Shown piece by piece: positions 1 through 9,141 of a DNA stretch of 64,000 nucleotides. Position 1 is the stretch's first letter. Every line of letters begins with the position of its first letter. This DNA is from an uncultured Clostridia bacterium. Lineage in GTDB: Bacteria; Bacillota; Clostridia; Saccharofermentanales; Saccharofermentanaceae. The translations under genes and the position numbers were made by a program. The stretch is from assembly GCA_947165785.1 (NCBI GenBank), contig CAMVBS010000001.1:54650-118649 (forward strand), written 5' to 3'. The notes under the pieces were generated by a model. The model had not been told where the DNA came from and searched no databases. It was given only the letters and a program-made list of their open reading frames with translations.

Positions 1-2
1 TA

Positions 3-734
3 GTTTATTCCACATGTACTTTCTGTGAGGGTGAAGATGAGGACATGATCAGGGACTTCATGGAAAAGCATCCGGGCTATGAGATCATCCCTCATCCTGA
101 ACTTTCTGACGTAACCGTATGCGATAAGCTCCCGGGCGCCATGAGGATCTGGCCGCACCTGTCGCGTGGAGACGGACATTTCTGCGTTCATCTTCGTAAG
201 GTGTCATCCGATCATGAATCCAGATTTGATTATACTTTTGCTACTCGAAAAAGGACTGACAACTATTCGTTTAATAAATCCCGTGAAGCACTTCTTTCTT
301 TCATGAAGGACATACTTAAGGATGATGCTTTCAAGGCATTTAAGGGAAGATGCGATCAGCAGTTTGTATTCCATAAGAACAAGATCCATCTCGTACCCGT
401 AAACGAGCACCTTTTCGACAGGCTCAAAGTCGTAAAGATGGGACATTTCCCGGGTGAGATCAAGGAGACTTTCGATAAAAGGATCTTCTTGCCTTCACAC
501 TGTCTCGCGATATCACTTGTTTTCGATGAGATAAAAGATGATCGTAAGCTCGTACTTAAAAGAGATGATGAAAGGCTCATGAAGTACCTTAAGGGTGAGA
601 CCATAGATGCAAATGAGATCAAGGCTTCCAAAGGATATGTGGTCGTATGCGTGGATTCTTATCCTTTGGGATTTGCAAAGATACAGGGATCGTCACTTAA
701 AAATCTGTATCCTAAGGCGTGGCGTCTGGTTTAA
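3..734 (+). CDS. rRNA cytosine-C5 methyltransferase (NOL1/NOP2/Sun, RsmF-like), C-terminal part
   Basis: The open frame runs in from the left edge, in frame with base 3, and ends at 734, so only the C-terminal ~243 residues are present. The visible sequence starts with VYSTCTF followed by an acidic stretch, which matches motif VI of NOL1/NOP2/Sun SAM-dependent rRNA m5C methyltransferases, where the Cys is the catalytic nucleophile. The rest fits the PUA-like C-terminal extension of RsmF-type enzymes (GEIKETFDKRIFLPSH, then a GYVVVCVDSYPLGFAK strand pair). The internal ATG at base 45 is not the start because the motif lies upstream of it. rdgB follows 10 bp downstream, probably in the same transcript. 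Family assignment is fairly sure; the exact target base is not. Confidence 0.82.
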   Translation, partial: VYSTCTFCEGEDEDMIRDFMEKHPGYEIIPHPELSDVTVCDKLPGAMRIWPHLSRGDGHFCVHLRKVSSDHESRFDYTFATRKRTDNYSFNKSREALLSFMKDILKDDAFKAFKGRCDQQFVFHKNKIHLVPVNEHLFDRLKVVKMGHFPGEIKETFDKRIFLPSHCLAISLVFDEIKDDRKLVLKRDDERLMKYLKGETIDANEIKASKGYVVVCVDSYPLGFAKIQGSSLKNLYPKAWRLV

Positions 735-744
735 GGAGGAAATT

Positions 745-1329
745 ATGAGGATCGTTATAGCAACAGGTAATAAAGATAAGGTCCGTGAGATCAACGAGAT
801 CTTGAAAGGAACTGAATTTGATGCTGTCTCCATGAAAGAGATCGGCATCGATCCGGAGATAATCGAGGATGCCGACAGTTTTGAGGGAAATGCCCTCATT
901 AAGGCAAGGACAGTCCATGAACTTACCAAAGAGTACGTCATGGCTGATGATTCGGGTCTTTGCATCGATGCTCTGAACGGTGCTCCTGGTATCTATTCCG
1001 CGAGGTTTTGCGGTGAGGATTCAACTTATGAAGAGAAGTTCAAGAAGATCTTTGAGATGCTCAAGGATGTTCCTGAGGAAAAGAGAACTGCACAGTTTGT
1101 ATGTGCCATCGCAGTCGTAAGACCTGACGGATCTTCATTTACGGTAAGGGGAGAGTGTCACGGCATCCTTCACGAAAAGCCGATGGGAGAAGGCGGATTC
1201 GGCTATGATCCGATCTTCTATGTGCCTGAATTCGGAATGACTACGGCACAGATGACAAAAGATCAAAAAAACAGTATAAGCCACAGGGGAAAAGCCTTGC
1301 GTGCAATGGTTGATAAATTGACTCAATAA
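745..1329 (+). CDS. rdgB: dITP/XTP pyrophosphatase (non-canonical purine NTPase)
   Basis: This 194-residue protein hydrolyses dITP, dXTP and ITP to monophosphates, cleansing the nucleotide pool. Family marks seen are the N-terminal IATGNKDKVREI, SFEGNALIKA, the ADDSGL metal site and GEGGFGYDPIF, with SHRGKAL near the end; length is normal for RdgB/HAM1. The ATG at 745 was chosen over upstream in-frame starts because AAGGAGGA lies just upstream (733-740) and the family begins with this strand. It follows the rRNA methyltransferase by 10 bp and is probably cotranscribed. Confidence 0.95.
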   Translation: MRIVIATGNKDKVREINEILKGTEFDAVSMKEIGIDPEIIEDADSFEGNALIKARTVHELTKEYVMADDSGLCIDALNGAPGIYSARFCGEDSTYEEKFKKIFEMLKDVPEEKRTAQFVCAIAVVRPDGSSFTVRGECHGILHEKPMGEGGFGYDPIFYVPEFGMTTAQMTKDQKNSISHRGKALRAMVDKLTQ

Positions 1330-1396
1330 TGTTATCATACCTTTTGCCGTGTACAAATGTACGCGTGACGTGGACTGTCAGAAAAGAGGGTATGAA

Positions 1397-1843
1397 ATGG
1401 ATAGCGCCGACAAAGAGTACTATTTGGTAGATAAAAAAGTACTTCCTGAGGTATTTCTCAAGGTCATCGACGTAAAGCAGAAACTCAATATCGGAGAATC
1501 GGCTTCAGTCAATGAGGCTGTTCGTAAGGTAGGCTTGTCGAGAAGTGCTTACTATAAGTATAAAGACGCTGTCATGCCGTTTTATGAGACAACAAACGGT
1601 AAGAAGGTAACTCTTCTTATTACCGTTGAGAACTTCCAGGGCATCTTGTCCTCGATACTCAATATCGTTGCTTCATCAAGGGCGAATATCCTTACGATCA
1701 ATCAGAATATCCCGATCAACGGGCTTGCGGATATCTCGATCTCACTTGAGACCGCATCGATGTTCGGATCTTTGGAAGATCTTTTGACAGACATCAATAA
1801 GCTTGCCGGTGTCAGATCGTGCAAGATACTTAGCAGAGAATAA
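1397..1843 (+). CDS. ACT domain protein, PheB/UPF0735 family
   Basis: A 148-residue protein with a short N-terminal helical segment that includes VNEAVRKVGLSRSAYYKYK, resembling a helix-turn-helix, and a C-terminal ACT domain (VTLLITVENFQGILSSIL onward). This layout is that of the PheB/UPF0735 group, small ACT proteins thought to sense amino acids. The ATG at 1397 has AGAGGG 6 bp upstream; the earlier in-frame ATG at 1349 has no such site. It lies 22 bp before homoserine dehydrogenase, a common pairing in Clostridia, which suggests a role in aspartate-family amino acid control. That role is inferred from context. Confidence 0.85.
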   Translation: MDSADKEYYLVDKKVLPEVFLKVIDVKQKLNIGESASVNEAVRKVGLSRSAYYKYKDAVMPFYETTNGKKVTLLITVENFQGILSSILNIVASSRANILTINQNIPINGLADISISLETASMFGSLEDLLTDINKLAGVRSCKILSRE

Positions 1844-1865
1844 TAATAAACGGAGAATAAATGGT

Positions 1866-3062
1866 ATGAAGAACATTGGTATTTTGGGTTTCGGTGTAGT
1901 CGGTTCCGGTGTAGCCGAAGTAATCCACATGAACGGCGACAAGATCGCCAAGCGTGTAGGTGAGGAGATAAAGGTCAAAAAGATCCTCGATCTTCGTGAT
2001 TTTCCTGACAGCATCTTTGCTGACCTCATCACACATGACAGCGAAGAATTCTTTAATGATCCTGACATCTCTATCGTTGTTGAGACGATAGGCGGTGCCC
2101 GTGTTGCTTATGAGTTCACTAAGAGAGCTCTTTCAATGGGTAAGAGCGTCGTAACAAGTAATAAGGAACTTGTTTCAACTCACGGTGTCGAGCTTATGGA
2201 GATTGCTTCTCAGAATGATTGCAGTTATATGTTTGAGGCTGCTGTCGGTGGCGGTATCCCGATAATCCGACCACTCCATAAGTGTCTTGCAGCTAATAAG
2301 ATCATGCGTATCGCAGGTATCGTTAACGGTACTACCAACTATATCCTTACAAATATGCGTGATTCCGGTCTTTCATATGAGGATGCTCTTAAGCAGGCTC
2401 AGAAGATGGGTTATGCAGAGCAGGATCCTACAGCTGATGTTGAGGGTATCGATGCTCAGCGTAAGCTTTCCATTCTTTCCACGATCGCTTTGGACGGTGC
2501 TTATGTTTCTCCTTCCGTTATCCATACTGAAGGAATAAGCAAGATCACGTTAAACGATATCATCTTTGCAGAGTCCATTAACTGCAGCGTTAAGCTCCTT
2601 GCAAGATTCGATCATCCTGCTGACGGAAAGCCGGCATGCTTTGTAGCACCACACTTTGTAAGCCATGAGGCTCTTTTGTCTAATGTTAACGGTGTCTTCA
2701 ACGCTATCATGGTAGAGGGTAATGCATTGGGCGAATCCATGTTCTATGGCCAGGGTGCAGGTAAGCTTGCAACTGCTTCTGCTGTTGTAGGTGATATCAT
2801 CGATTCTGCTCTTCACAGACATAAGGATGCACATATCACCAAGTGGTTTGAATCTGAAGACAAGGTTGAGGATTATGAGAATATCGTGATCTCCGCTGTT
2901 GTAAGAAGTAATGACATCGCTTCCGTTAAGAGTGCCTTCTCCGGTTACGAGATCGAAGAAGTAGCCGATAATGCGATCATAGTTAAAGACATCTCACATA
3001 AGGAGATCGATTCCAAGATCGGTTCTTTAAGCGGTGCATCTTACATCCATTATATGGAATAA
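1866..3062 (+). CDS. hom: homoserine dehydrogenase
   Basis: Reduces aspartate semialdehyde to homoserine, the branch step to threonine and methionine. The 398-residue product opens with a Rossmann motif (GILGFGVVGSGVAEV), followed by TSNKELV, the central AAVGGGIPIIRPL and GIVNGTTNYILT, and the catalytic region EQDPTADVEGIDAQRKL, all standard for the family. It is shorter than the common ~430-residue form: the C-terminal ACT-like segment is reduced to about 60 residues. ATG 1866 was chosen because GGAG lies 10 bp upstream; upstream in-frame codons overlap the ACT gene. A strong terminator follows, so it probably ends the operon. Confidence 0.95.
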   Translation: MKNIGILGFGVVGSGVAEVIHMNGDKIAKRVGEEIKVKKILDLRDFPDSIFADLITHDSEEFFNDPDISIVVETIGGARVAYEFTKRALSMGKSVVTSNKELVSTHGVELMEIASQNDCSYMFEAAVGGGIPIIRPLHKCLAANKIMRIAGIVNGTTNYILTNMRDSGLSYEDALKQAQKMGYAEQDPTADVEGIDAQRKLSILSTIALDGAYVSPSVIHTEGISKITLNDIIFAESINCSVKLLARFDHPADGKPACFVAPHFVSHEALLSNVNGVFNAIMVEGNALGESMFYGQGAGKLATASAVVGDIIDSALHRHKDAHITKWFESEDKVEDYENIVISAVVRSNDIASVKSAFSGYEIEEVADNAIIVKDISHKEIDSKIGSLSGASYIHYME

Positions 3063-3077
3063 TAAATAAGTAAAGTT

Positions 3078-3112
3078 AACTCCCTGAGTGTTATCGCTCA
3101 GGGAGTTTTTTT
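3078..3112 (+). terminator. intrinsic terminator after hom
   Basis: An 11-bp perfect stem (AACTCCCTGAG / CTCAGGGAGTT) with an 8-nt loop, followed by a run of seven T. Confidence 0.92.
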
Positions 3113-3116
3113 CTGT

Positions 3117-3145
3117 AAAAAAGAGCCTGTCAAAAGACAGACTCT
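3117..3145 (-). terminator. intrinsic terminator for the glutamine synthetase-like gene
   Basis: Read on the minus strand, a 10-bp stem with one mismatch around an AAAA/TTTT loop precedes six T. It lies 25 bp past the stop codon of the minus-strand gene and is immediately next to the hom terminator. Confidence 0.8.
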
Positions 3146-3169
3146 GTGAATGATCATCAAATTGATCGA

Positions 3170-5080
3170 TCAGACCTGATTATCGCTGTAGTCCTTATAG
3201 AGGGCACGAAGCTCTTCCATTGCGGCATTCATCTTGATCTGAAGTCTTGAGATATCCTTAAGGTTCTTGTTCTTAATGGCAAGCTTGATCGAATCGAAAG
3301 TGCAGAAGTGCTCATCAGTATTCTTTGCAAGAGAGAACTTGATGGACTCGATGTCAGACCATGCATCGTTATCATATGAACTTGAATCGTTATGAAGCTT
3401 AACGACCTTGCGCAAAAGAGCGATATTGGAAGGGATGATCCTGTCCATGAGCTCCATCTGCCACATGTCGAGCATAGCGTGTGAATAAGATGAAAGGATC
3501 TTGTCGCTGAAAACATCGCCTGCGCAAAGGATCTCGAGACCCTCATCAAATGAGAGGAAGTCCTTGAGCGAATCATAAACAGTAGCCGGAGGTACACCGA
3601 AGAGGTGATCTCTCTCATCTTCTGTCATATTATCGAAAATATCTTCCTCACAGCGGTAGAGCTTATCTTTCTCGAGGTAATCTGCTTCCTCACCGAAAGG
3701 CTTGATGAATTCAGCTTCGAGCTGAGAGATAGTCTTATTGCTGCTTACTGCATAATTGATACCGTCGAGCATGCACTGGTAGATAGCAGAAAGACAAAGA
3801 TATGTATTTGTATGCGGGTTAGGGGAGCGAAGCTCGAATCTTGTTGCATACTTATTGTCAAGTGATCTTACAAGACCCAAAAGAACGGATCTGTTACGTG
3901 AAGGAGTCTTAACATCCTGACCGATGGAAGCTACTGCATGAGTAGGAGCCTCGAATCCCGGCTTGAGTCTCTGGAATGCATCATTGGAAGCTGATACGAA
4001 TGGGTTGATGAGCTGATAGTTCTTCATGATACCCATCAAGGAACCCCAACCGATCCTGCTCAAGTATTCATTCTCGAAATCCTTAGGAGCAAAGAGATTG
4101 ACCTTCTTACCGTTTGTAAGATAAGCAACAGCGTTAACATGTGTGTGCTCACCGGAACCTGCTACACCGTAGAGCGGCTTAGCGGTAAAGCTTACCTCAA
4201 GACCATGCATACGGAAGATCTCCTTGATGAGGATACGTGCAGTGATCTCATAATCGGCGCCCTGGAGTGCATCTGAATATTTCCAGTCAACCTCGAGCTG
4301 TTCCATGATGCCGTGGAAATCACCTGTTGAGGAGATGGAAGCTTTAACACCGCCGACTTCCTTATGACCCATCTCAGGCTGGAAACCGTAAAGGTCCAGG
4401 AGCATGATGACCTGCTCAAGAGCAGTTCTTACAGCACCTTTGGTCCTCTTCCAGTAAGATTCCTTAAGGCCCTGTGAAATGGAGAGCTTCTGAGAAGAAA
4501 CTGTCTCGTCAGGAGAGTTGACCCAGAATTCCAACTCAGTAGCCATTATGATGTTGATCTGCTTAAGTTCGTCATGATCGAAGCCGTGCTCATCGCAAAG
4601 AGATTCGTCATTCTTAAACAGTTCCATAAGCTTATGCTCAAAATATGTAGCGCTCTTCTTAAGTACTGAACGGGAGCAGACTGCTTCGCCGTTGTGGTAG
4701 AGGAAAGAAGGGATACGAAGAGTTCCTACAGGAAGACCGGTCTCCATATCGATATGCTCGTAGTTATAATCAACAAACCATACTACGTCAGCATCAGGGA
4801 TAAGGTCTACTTTACCGTCGTTAAGAGTTGCGATACCCGGAAGTACAACGGAAGAACCGTCTGTTGCGATCGCCTGACCATTGAGGTAACTCTCGATGTT
4901 CTTTGTAAAATCGGAGATCGGGATCTTCTCATCCGTATCATTTCCTGCAAGGTCGATACCAGCAAGTGAAACAAACCTTATCTCCTTATGTTGCTCAAGA
5001 ATGCTCTTAATGTCCTGTTCGGAGTGTTTCTCCGGCGGAATGATATAAGTAAGATTAGGGTTTACTTGAAAGTTGATCAT
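3170..5080 (-). CDS. glutamine synthetase family protein, long form with C-terminal extension
   Basis: A 636-residue ATP-grasp-like glutamine synthetase homologue. The catalytic core is recognisable: MATELEFWV (metal-binding ExE), EVGGVKASISSTGDFHG, the GSGEHTHVN loop, SRNRSVLLGL and RFELRSPNPHTNTYL. About 140 residues beyond the core form a mostly helical C-terminal extension, so it is longer than the ~440-residue bacterial GlnA type I. It could be a true ammonium-assimilating synthetase or a related ligase. ATG 5080 was preferred to a further 37-residue upstream extension of poor quality; a purine-rich GAGGCAGG lies upstream. An extended -10 promoter sits 42 bp upstream, giving a short leader. 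Confidence 0.85.
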   Translation of the reverse strand: MINFQVNPNLTYIIPPEKHSEQDIKSILEQHKEIRFVSLAGIDLAGNDTDEKIPISDFTKNIESYLNGQAIATDGSSVVLPGIATLNDGKVDLIPDADVVWFVDYNYEHIDMETGLPVGTLRIPSFLYHNGEAVCSRSVLKKSATYFEHKLMELFKNDESLCDEHGFDHDELKQINIIMATELEFWVNSPDETVSSQKLSISQGLKESYWKRTKGAVRTALEQVIMLLDLYGFQPEMGHKEVGGVKASISSTGDFHGIMEQLEVDWKYSDALQGADYEITARILIKEIFRMHGLEVSFTAKPLYGVAGSGEHTHVNAVAYLTNGKKVNLFAPKDFENEYLSRIGWGSLMGIMKNYQLINPFVSASNDAFQRLKPGFEAPTHAVASIGQDVKTPSRNRSVLLGLVRSLDNKYATRFELRSPNPHTNTYLCLSAIYQCMLDGINYAVSSNKTISQLEAEFIKPFGEEADYLEKDKLYRCEEDIFDNMTEDERDHLFGVPPATVYDSLKDFLSFDEGLEILCAGDVFSDKILSSYSHAMLDMWQMELMDRIIPSNIALLRKVVKLHNDSSSYDNDAWSDIESIKFSLAKNTDEHFCTFDSIKLAIKNKNLKDISRLQIKMNAAMEELRALYKDYSDNQV

Positions 5081-5121
5081 ATTGATACCTGCCTCATTCT
5101 TGAGATTTTTTATGATTATGT

Positions 5122-5130
5122 ATTCTAACA
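5122..5130 (-). promoter_or_regulatory. extended -10 promoter of the glutamine synthetase-like gene
   Basis: On the minus strand TGTTAGAAT matches an extended -10 element. Transcription would begin about 35 nt before the start codon. No clear -35 box is visible. Confidence 0.5.
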
Positions 5131-5312
5131 TAACGTTTTTTTGGATGATATAATCTCTCTTATTAAAAATCACAAATATAAACGCGCGCATTTATGGTGA
5201 ATATGTTGAACTTGAATATACCGTCACATATATGGGCGAAATAGTGGCATTTGCTTCAGAATATGGATTTGTCACTTGATTTTTACCGTGACATTAGTGC
5301 AATATTTAACAG

Positions 5313-6038
5313 ATGAGTATTAAAGTTTTCTTTTCGGCATTTAATATCGATGATACCAAGAGGAAGTGGCTGGTCCGTTTCCTGTTTGTTGTATTGTCGG
5401 TTCTTGTATCTCTGGCTATTCTCTTTCCTGTCGGAGATCCTGATCTTGAGAAGAATTCCATATTGATCGAAAAGATGATGAACGGGGAAGTAGACCCCTT
5501 TACTACGGATTTCACTCCTCTTGTTGATAATGCGATCTATCTTCTGAGTATTGAGGCACTGACATATCTTGTTATGTGCATCTCAGTTGTTTCGGCCGCC
5601 GCATTTATCTACGGAAGACGCAAGGTCAAGACCAAGGAACACAGGAAGAAGATAGTAAGAAATACCATCCTTGCGCTTCTCATGCTACTTGTCATCTTTC
5701 CGATGTTCTATTCGTTATATGTGAATTTTTATCTTTTGTTTGCACTAGCCGCGGTTTACGTCTCTATAATAGGCTGCTGCTTTGTTTCCGGTGATTACAG
5801 CTTCGGTGCTTCTTTCGGTAAGGGATTCAGATTCGTAAAAAAGAATGCTCCGACATGCATAGTGAATTTCATTTTGATGTTTATTCTCTTTTATACAGCG
5901 GAATATGTGATCGAAGCACTTAAGGAAGGACATGCCTACATGACGATCCTCGCAGGTCTTGCAGGACCTCTTGAAGTCTACAAGAACCTTGTTTTCGGCC
6001 GGATGGTCGCGTCGATCTATGTATTCGGCGAGAAGTAA
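5313..6038 (+). CDS. polytopic membrane protein of unknown function
   Basis: I do not recognise this 241-residue protein. It has hydrophobic segments near residues 20-40, 77-100, 115-158 (probably two) and 175-195, so five or six membrane spans, with a basic loop (RRKVKTKEHRKK) near residues 100-112. No catalytic motif is apparent. The ATG at 5313 has no Shine-Dalgarno sequence; an AATATT box with an upstream TG lies six bases before it, so the mRNA may be leaderless. It stands alone between the divergent glutamine synthetase-like gene and malic enzyme. Confidence 0.7.
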   Translation: MSIKVFFSAFNIDDTKRKWLVRFLFVVLSVLVSLAILFPVGDPDLEKNSILIEKMMNGEVDPFTTDFTPLVDNAIYLLSIEALTYLVMCISVVSAAAFIYGRRKVKTKEHRKKIVRNTILALLMLLVIFPMFYSLYVNFYLLFALAAVYVSIIGCCFVSGDYSFGASFGKGFRFVKKNAPTCIVNFILMFILFYTAEYVIEALKEGHAYMTILAGLAGPLEVYKNLVFGRMVASIYVFGEK

Positions 6039-6054
6039 ATATCACAAACAGAAC

Positions 6055-6072
6055 ATATTTCATTTGAAATAT
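6055..6072. promoter_or_regulatory. operator-like palindrome upstream of malic enzyme
   Basis: ATATTTCA-TT-TGAAATAT is a perfect 8-bp inverted repeat. It lies about 34 bp upstream of a TATAAT at 6106-6111 that is the likely -10 of the malic enzyme promoter, a position suited to a regulator binding site. The cognate factor is unknown. Confidence 0.45.
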
Positions 6073-6185
6073 TTTGTTACTTTCATTTGTTGAGTTTTTT
6101 GAGCATATAATTTATTATTATTGAGGCTGCTAATCTCGCATTAGAGTTTTTACATAAATTTTCCGTAAAATGTGGAGGAGTCAAA

Positions 6186-7358
6186 ATGGACGTTAAACAA
6201 GAAGCTATCAAGAAGCATACCGAATGGCAGGGCAAGATCGAAGTTATCGCCAGAGCACCTGTTGGAACAAAGGAAGAACTTTCCATCGCTTATACACCTG
6301 GAGTTGCTGAGCCATGTCTCGAGATCTCCAAGGACGTAGATCTTTCATATAAGTACACAAGAAGACATAACCTCGTTGCTGTTGTTACAGACGGTACAGC
6401 AGTTTTGGGTCTCGGTGATATCGGACCTGAGGCAGGTATGCCTGTTATGGAAGGTAAGTGTGCACTCTTCAAGGCTTTTGGTGACGTTGACGCTTTCCCT
6501 CTTTGCATCCGTTCCAAGGATGTTGATACAATCGTAGATACAGTTGCTCTTCTCGCTGGTTCTTTCGGCGGTGTAAACCTTGAGGATATCTCTGCTCCAA
6601 GATGCTTCGAGATCGAGAAGAAGCTCAAGGAAAGATGTGACATCCCGATCTTCCACGATGACCAGCACGGTACAGCAGTTATCACACTTGCAGGTCTTAC
6701 AAACGCTCTTAAGATCGTTGGTAAGAAGATGGAAGACATCCATGTTGTTGTAAACGGTGCAGGTGCTGCTGCTACAGCTATCACAAAGCTTCTCATCTCC
6801 AGAGGCCTTAAGAACGTTATCCTTTGCGATCGTAAGGGTGCTATCTATGACGGCAGAGACGGACTTAACCCTGCTAAGGAAGAAATGGCTAAGATCACAA
6901 ACCCTGAGAAGAAGGCTGGTACTCTTGCTGAGGTTATCGTTGGTGCAGACGTATTCATCGGTGTTTCCGCTCCTGGCGTACTTACAGCTGAGATGGTAGC
7001 TACAATGGCTAAGGATCCTGTAGTATTTGCTTGTGCTAACCCTACACCTGAGATCCTCCCTGATGAGGCTAAGAAGGCTGGTGTTGCAGTTATGGCAACA
7101 GGCCGTTCCGATTTCCCTAACCAGGTTAACAACGTTCTTGCTTTCCCTGGTATCTTCCGTGGTGCTCTCGATGTAAGAGCTTCCGATATCAATGATGAGA
7201 TGAAGATCGCTGCTGCTAATGCTATCGCAGGCATCGTTTCTGATTCTGAGCTCAATCCTGAGTACATCCTTCCGGATGCTTTCGATCCACGCGTAGGTAA
7301 GGCGGTTGCCGCAGCTGTTGCAGAAGCAGCACGTAAGAGCGGCGTTGCTCGTATCTGA
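6186..7358 (+). CDS. NAD(P)-dependent malic enzyme, short bacterial form
   Basis: Oxidatively decarboxylates malate to pyruvate. The 390-residue length and the motifs ELSIAYTPGVAEPC, VTDGTAVLGLGDIGPEAG, MEGKCALFK, IFHDDQHGTA and the Rossmann VVNGAGAAATA identify the short bacterial family. TGGAGGAG eight bases upstream supports the ATG at 6186. The gene uses a strongly biased codon set (ctt, gct, aag), suggesting high expression. It stands alone, with its own promoter region containing a palindrome and a terminator after the stop. Coenzyme preference cannot be told from the sequence. Confidence 0.95.
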   Translation: MDVKQEAIKKHTEWQGKIEVIARAPVGTKEELSIAYTPGVAEPCLEISKDVDLSYKYTRRHNLVAVVTDGTAVLGLGDIGPEAGMPVMEGKCALFKAFGDVDAFPLCIRSKDVDTIVDTVALLAGSFGGVNLEDISAPRCFEIEKKLKERCDIPIFHDDQHGTAVITLAGLTNALKIVGKKMEDIHVVVNGAGAAATAITKLLISRGLKNVILCDRKGAIYDGRDGLNPAKEEMAKITNPEKKAGTLAEVIVGADVFIGVSAPGVLTAEMVATMAKDPVVFACANPTPEILPDEAKKAGVAVMATGRSDFPNQVNNVLAFPGIFRGALDVRASDINDEMKIAAANAIAGIVSDSELNPEYILPDAFDPRVGKAVAAAVAEAARKSGVARI

Positions 7359-7374
7359 CAAGTTTAGATATCAT

Positions 7375-7425
7375 TTCACCCCGCTCAAATCTTCAAAAAC
7401 GGAGATCTTGACGGGGTGAATTTTT
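7375..7425 (+). terminator. terminator after malic enzyme
   Basis: TTCACCCC pairs with GGGGTGAA around a partly paired 30-nt interior, followed by five T. Confidence 0.75.
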
Positions 7426-7445
7426 GTAATTAAGGAGAATTATAT

Positions 7446-7934
7446 ATGGTCGACAGAATGGAATTGCTTAAGTTAATCAAGAACAATGCTAAGCTTTCTT
7501 CAAAAGAGATCGCCGTTATGCTCGGTACTACTGAAGAAGATATCAGCAACGAACTTAAGGCATTGAGTGATGAGGGTATCATCCTTGGTTATACTACTCA
7601 GATCAACTGGGAAAAGACAGAGAAGGAATCTGTTATCGGTATGATCGAAGTAAAACTCTCTCCTATGAGAAATAAAGGATATGACCATATTGCCAATCTT
7701 CTCTGCAAATACGACAAAGTTACATCATGTTACCTCGTATCAGGTGATTATGACCTGATGCTCATATACGAAGATGACAATCTTCGCGAGGTTGCAAGCT
7801 TTGTATCTGAAAAGATCGCGCCTCTTGAAGGTGTCCTTTCTACAAAGTCCCACTTCATACTTAAGAAGTATAAGATAGATGGAATCGTCTCCGAGAGAAA
7901 CGACAGAGATGACAGACAGACAGTTATCCTGTGA
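7446..7934 (+). CDS. Lrp/AsnC family transcriptional regulator
   Basis: A 162-residue DNA-binding protein: an N-terminal winged helix (residues ~1-55, with LSSKEIAVMLGTTEEDI as the recognition region) and a C-terminal RAM/AsnC ligand domain (VSGDYDLMLIYE, then a strand-helix repeat). Such regulators sense amino acids. The site AAGGAGA lies eight bases before ATG 7446. The downstream aminotransferase starts 16 bp after its stop, so the two are probably cotranscribed and the regulator probably controls or senses the substrate of that enzyme; this is inferred from position only. Confidence 0.92.
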   Translation: MVDRMELLKLIKNNAKLSSKEIAVMLGTTEEDISNELKALSDEGIILGYTTQINWEKTEKESVIGMIEVKLSPMRNKGYDHIANLLCKYDKVTSCYLVSGDYDLMLIYEDDNLREVASFVSEKIAPLEGVLSTKSHFILKKYKIDGIVSERNDRDDRQTVIL

Positions 7935-7950
7935 TCAAGAAGGAATGAAA

Positions 7951-9141
7951 ATGGATTATAACGATAAGATATCAGATGTAGTAAAGATGGTTCCGCCGTC
8001 AGCTATACGTAGATTTTTCGATCTTGCCAATGAGATGAAGGAAGTTATCTCTCTTTCTATTGGTGAGCCTGATTTCGTAACACCTTGGTCTATAAGGGAA
8101 GCAGGTATCAACTCTCTTGTAGACGGATATACACACTATTCTCCTAATGCGGGTTATATCGAGTCCCGTAAGGCGATCTGTGATTATATCGAAAAGCGTT
8201 ATAAGGTTAAATATGCGCCAAACGGTGAAGTGCTCATCACAGTGGGCGGAAGCGAAGGCCTTGATCTTGTTGCCCGAGCTCTTATTAATCCGGGTGATGA
8301 GGTCATCGTAGTAGAGCCTTGCTTTGTTGCTTATAAAGCGACAGTACAGTTCGCTCACGGTGTTCCTGTTGTCTGCGAGACAAAGCCTGAGAATGACTTT
8401 AAGCTTCAGCCTGAAGAACTCGAGGCTAAGATCACTGACAAGACAAAATACATAATCATGGGTTATCCGAGTAATCCTACCGGTGCGATAATGACCAGGG
8501 AAGACTTGGAGAAGATCAAGGATGTTCTTTTAAGACACCCTGATATCGTGGTCATCTCCGACGAGCTCTATGCCGAACTTAATTATGTTGATGAAGATCC
8601 GTGTTCTCTCATTCAGTTCGAAGAGATAAAGGACCGTGTCATCATGATCAACGGTTTTTCCAAGTCATTTGCGATGACAGGATGGAGATTGGGATATGTT
8701 CTCGGTGAGAAGTCCTTGATCGCGGCTATTACAAAGATCCACCAATACTGCATAATGTGCTCTCCTTCGATGGGACAGCTTGCCATCATTGATGCATCTT
8801 ATAACGGACTTGAATACGTTAAGGAGATGAAAGACGAGTATAATCACAGGCGTCGTGTGATAATCGAGGGCCTTAAGAATGCGGGTCTTGAGTGTTTCAC
8901 TCCGTCAGGCGCGTTCTATGCGTTCCCTTCCATAAAGGGGCTGGGTCTTACTTCAGAAGAATTCTGTGAGAAGTTCCTTAGGGAAAAGCACGTTGCCATA
9001 GTGCCGGGAAATGCATTCGGAGAATGCGGTGAAGGCCATGTAAGGATAAGTTATGCAGCTTCCATGGAATCGATAAATACTGCTATGGAAAGACTTGCTG
9101 AATTTGTAAAAGAGATAAAGGAAGGAAAACACAATGCTTGA
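7951..9141 (+). CDS. PLP-dependent class I/II aminotransferase
   Basis: A 396-residue fold-type I aminotransferase. SIGEPDFVTP, the TVGGSEGLD cofactor-phosphate loop, GYPSNPTGA, SDELYAEL and the lysine motif NGFSKSFAMTGWRLGY are all present, as in aspartate/alanine/aromatic transaminases of the Ib subgroup. The substrate is not decidable. ATG 7951 was chosen over ATG 7945 because AGAAGGA sits at the right distance only for the former. The last 8 bp overlap prfB, so translation is probably coupled. Confidence 0.93.
   Translation: MDYNDKISDVVKMVPPSAIRRFFDLANEMKEVISLSIGEPDFVTPWSIREAGINSLVDGYTHYSPNAGYIESRKAICDYIEKRYKVKYAPNGEVLITVGGSEGLDLVARALINPGDEVIVVEPCFVAYKATVQFAHGVPVVCETKPENDFKLQPEELEAKITDKTKYIIMGYPSNPTGAIMTREDLEKIKDVLLRHPDIVVISDELYAELNYVDEDPCSLIQFEEIKDRVIMINGFSKSFAMTGWRLGYVLGEKSLIAAITKIHQYCIMCSPSMGQLAIIDASYNGLEYVKEMKDEYNHRRRVIIEGLKNAGLECFTPSGAFYAFPSIKGLGLTSEEFCEKFLREKHVAIVPGNAFGECGEGHVRISYAASMESINTAMERLAEFVKEIKEGKHNA

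Noticed and set aside
6345-7361. A 338-residue open frame antisense to malic enzyme
   Set aside because: It is a by-product of the strong codon bias of the malic enzyme gene; its translation is rich in Cys, Ser and Thr with no domain and no ribosome site.
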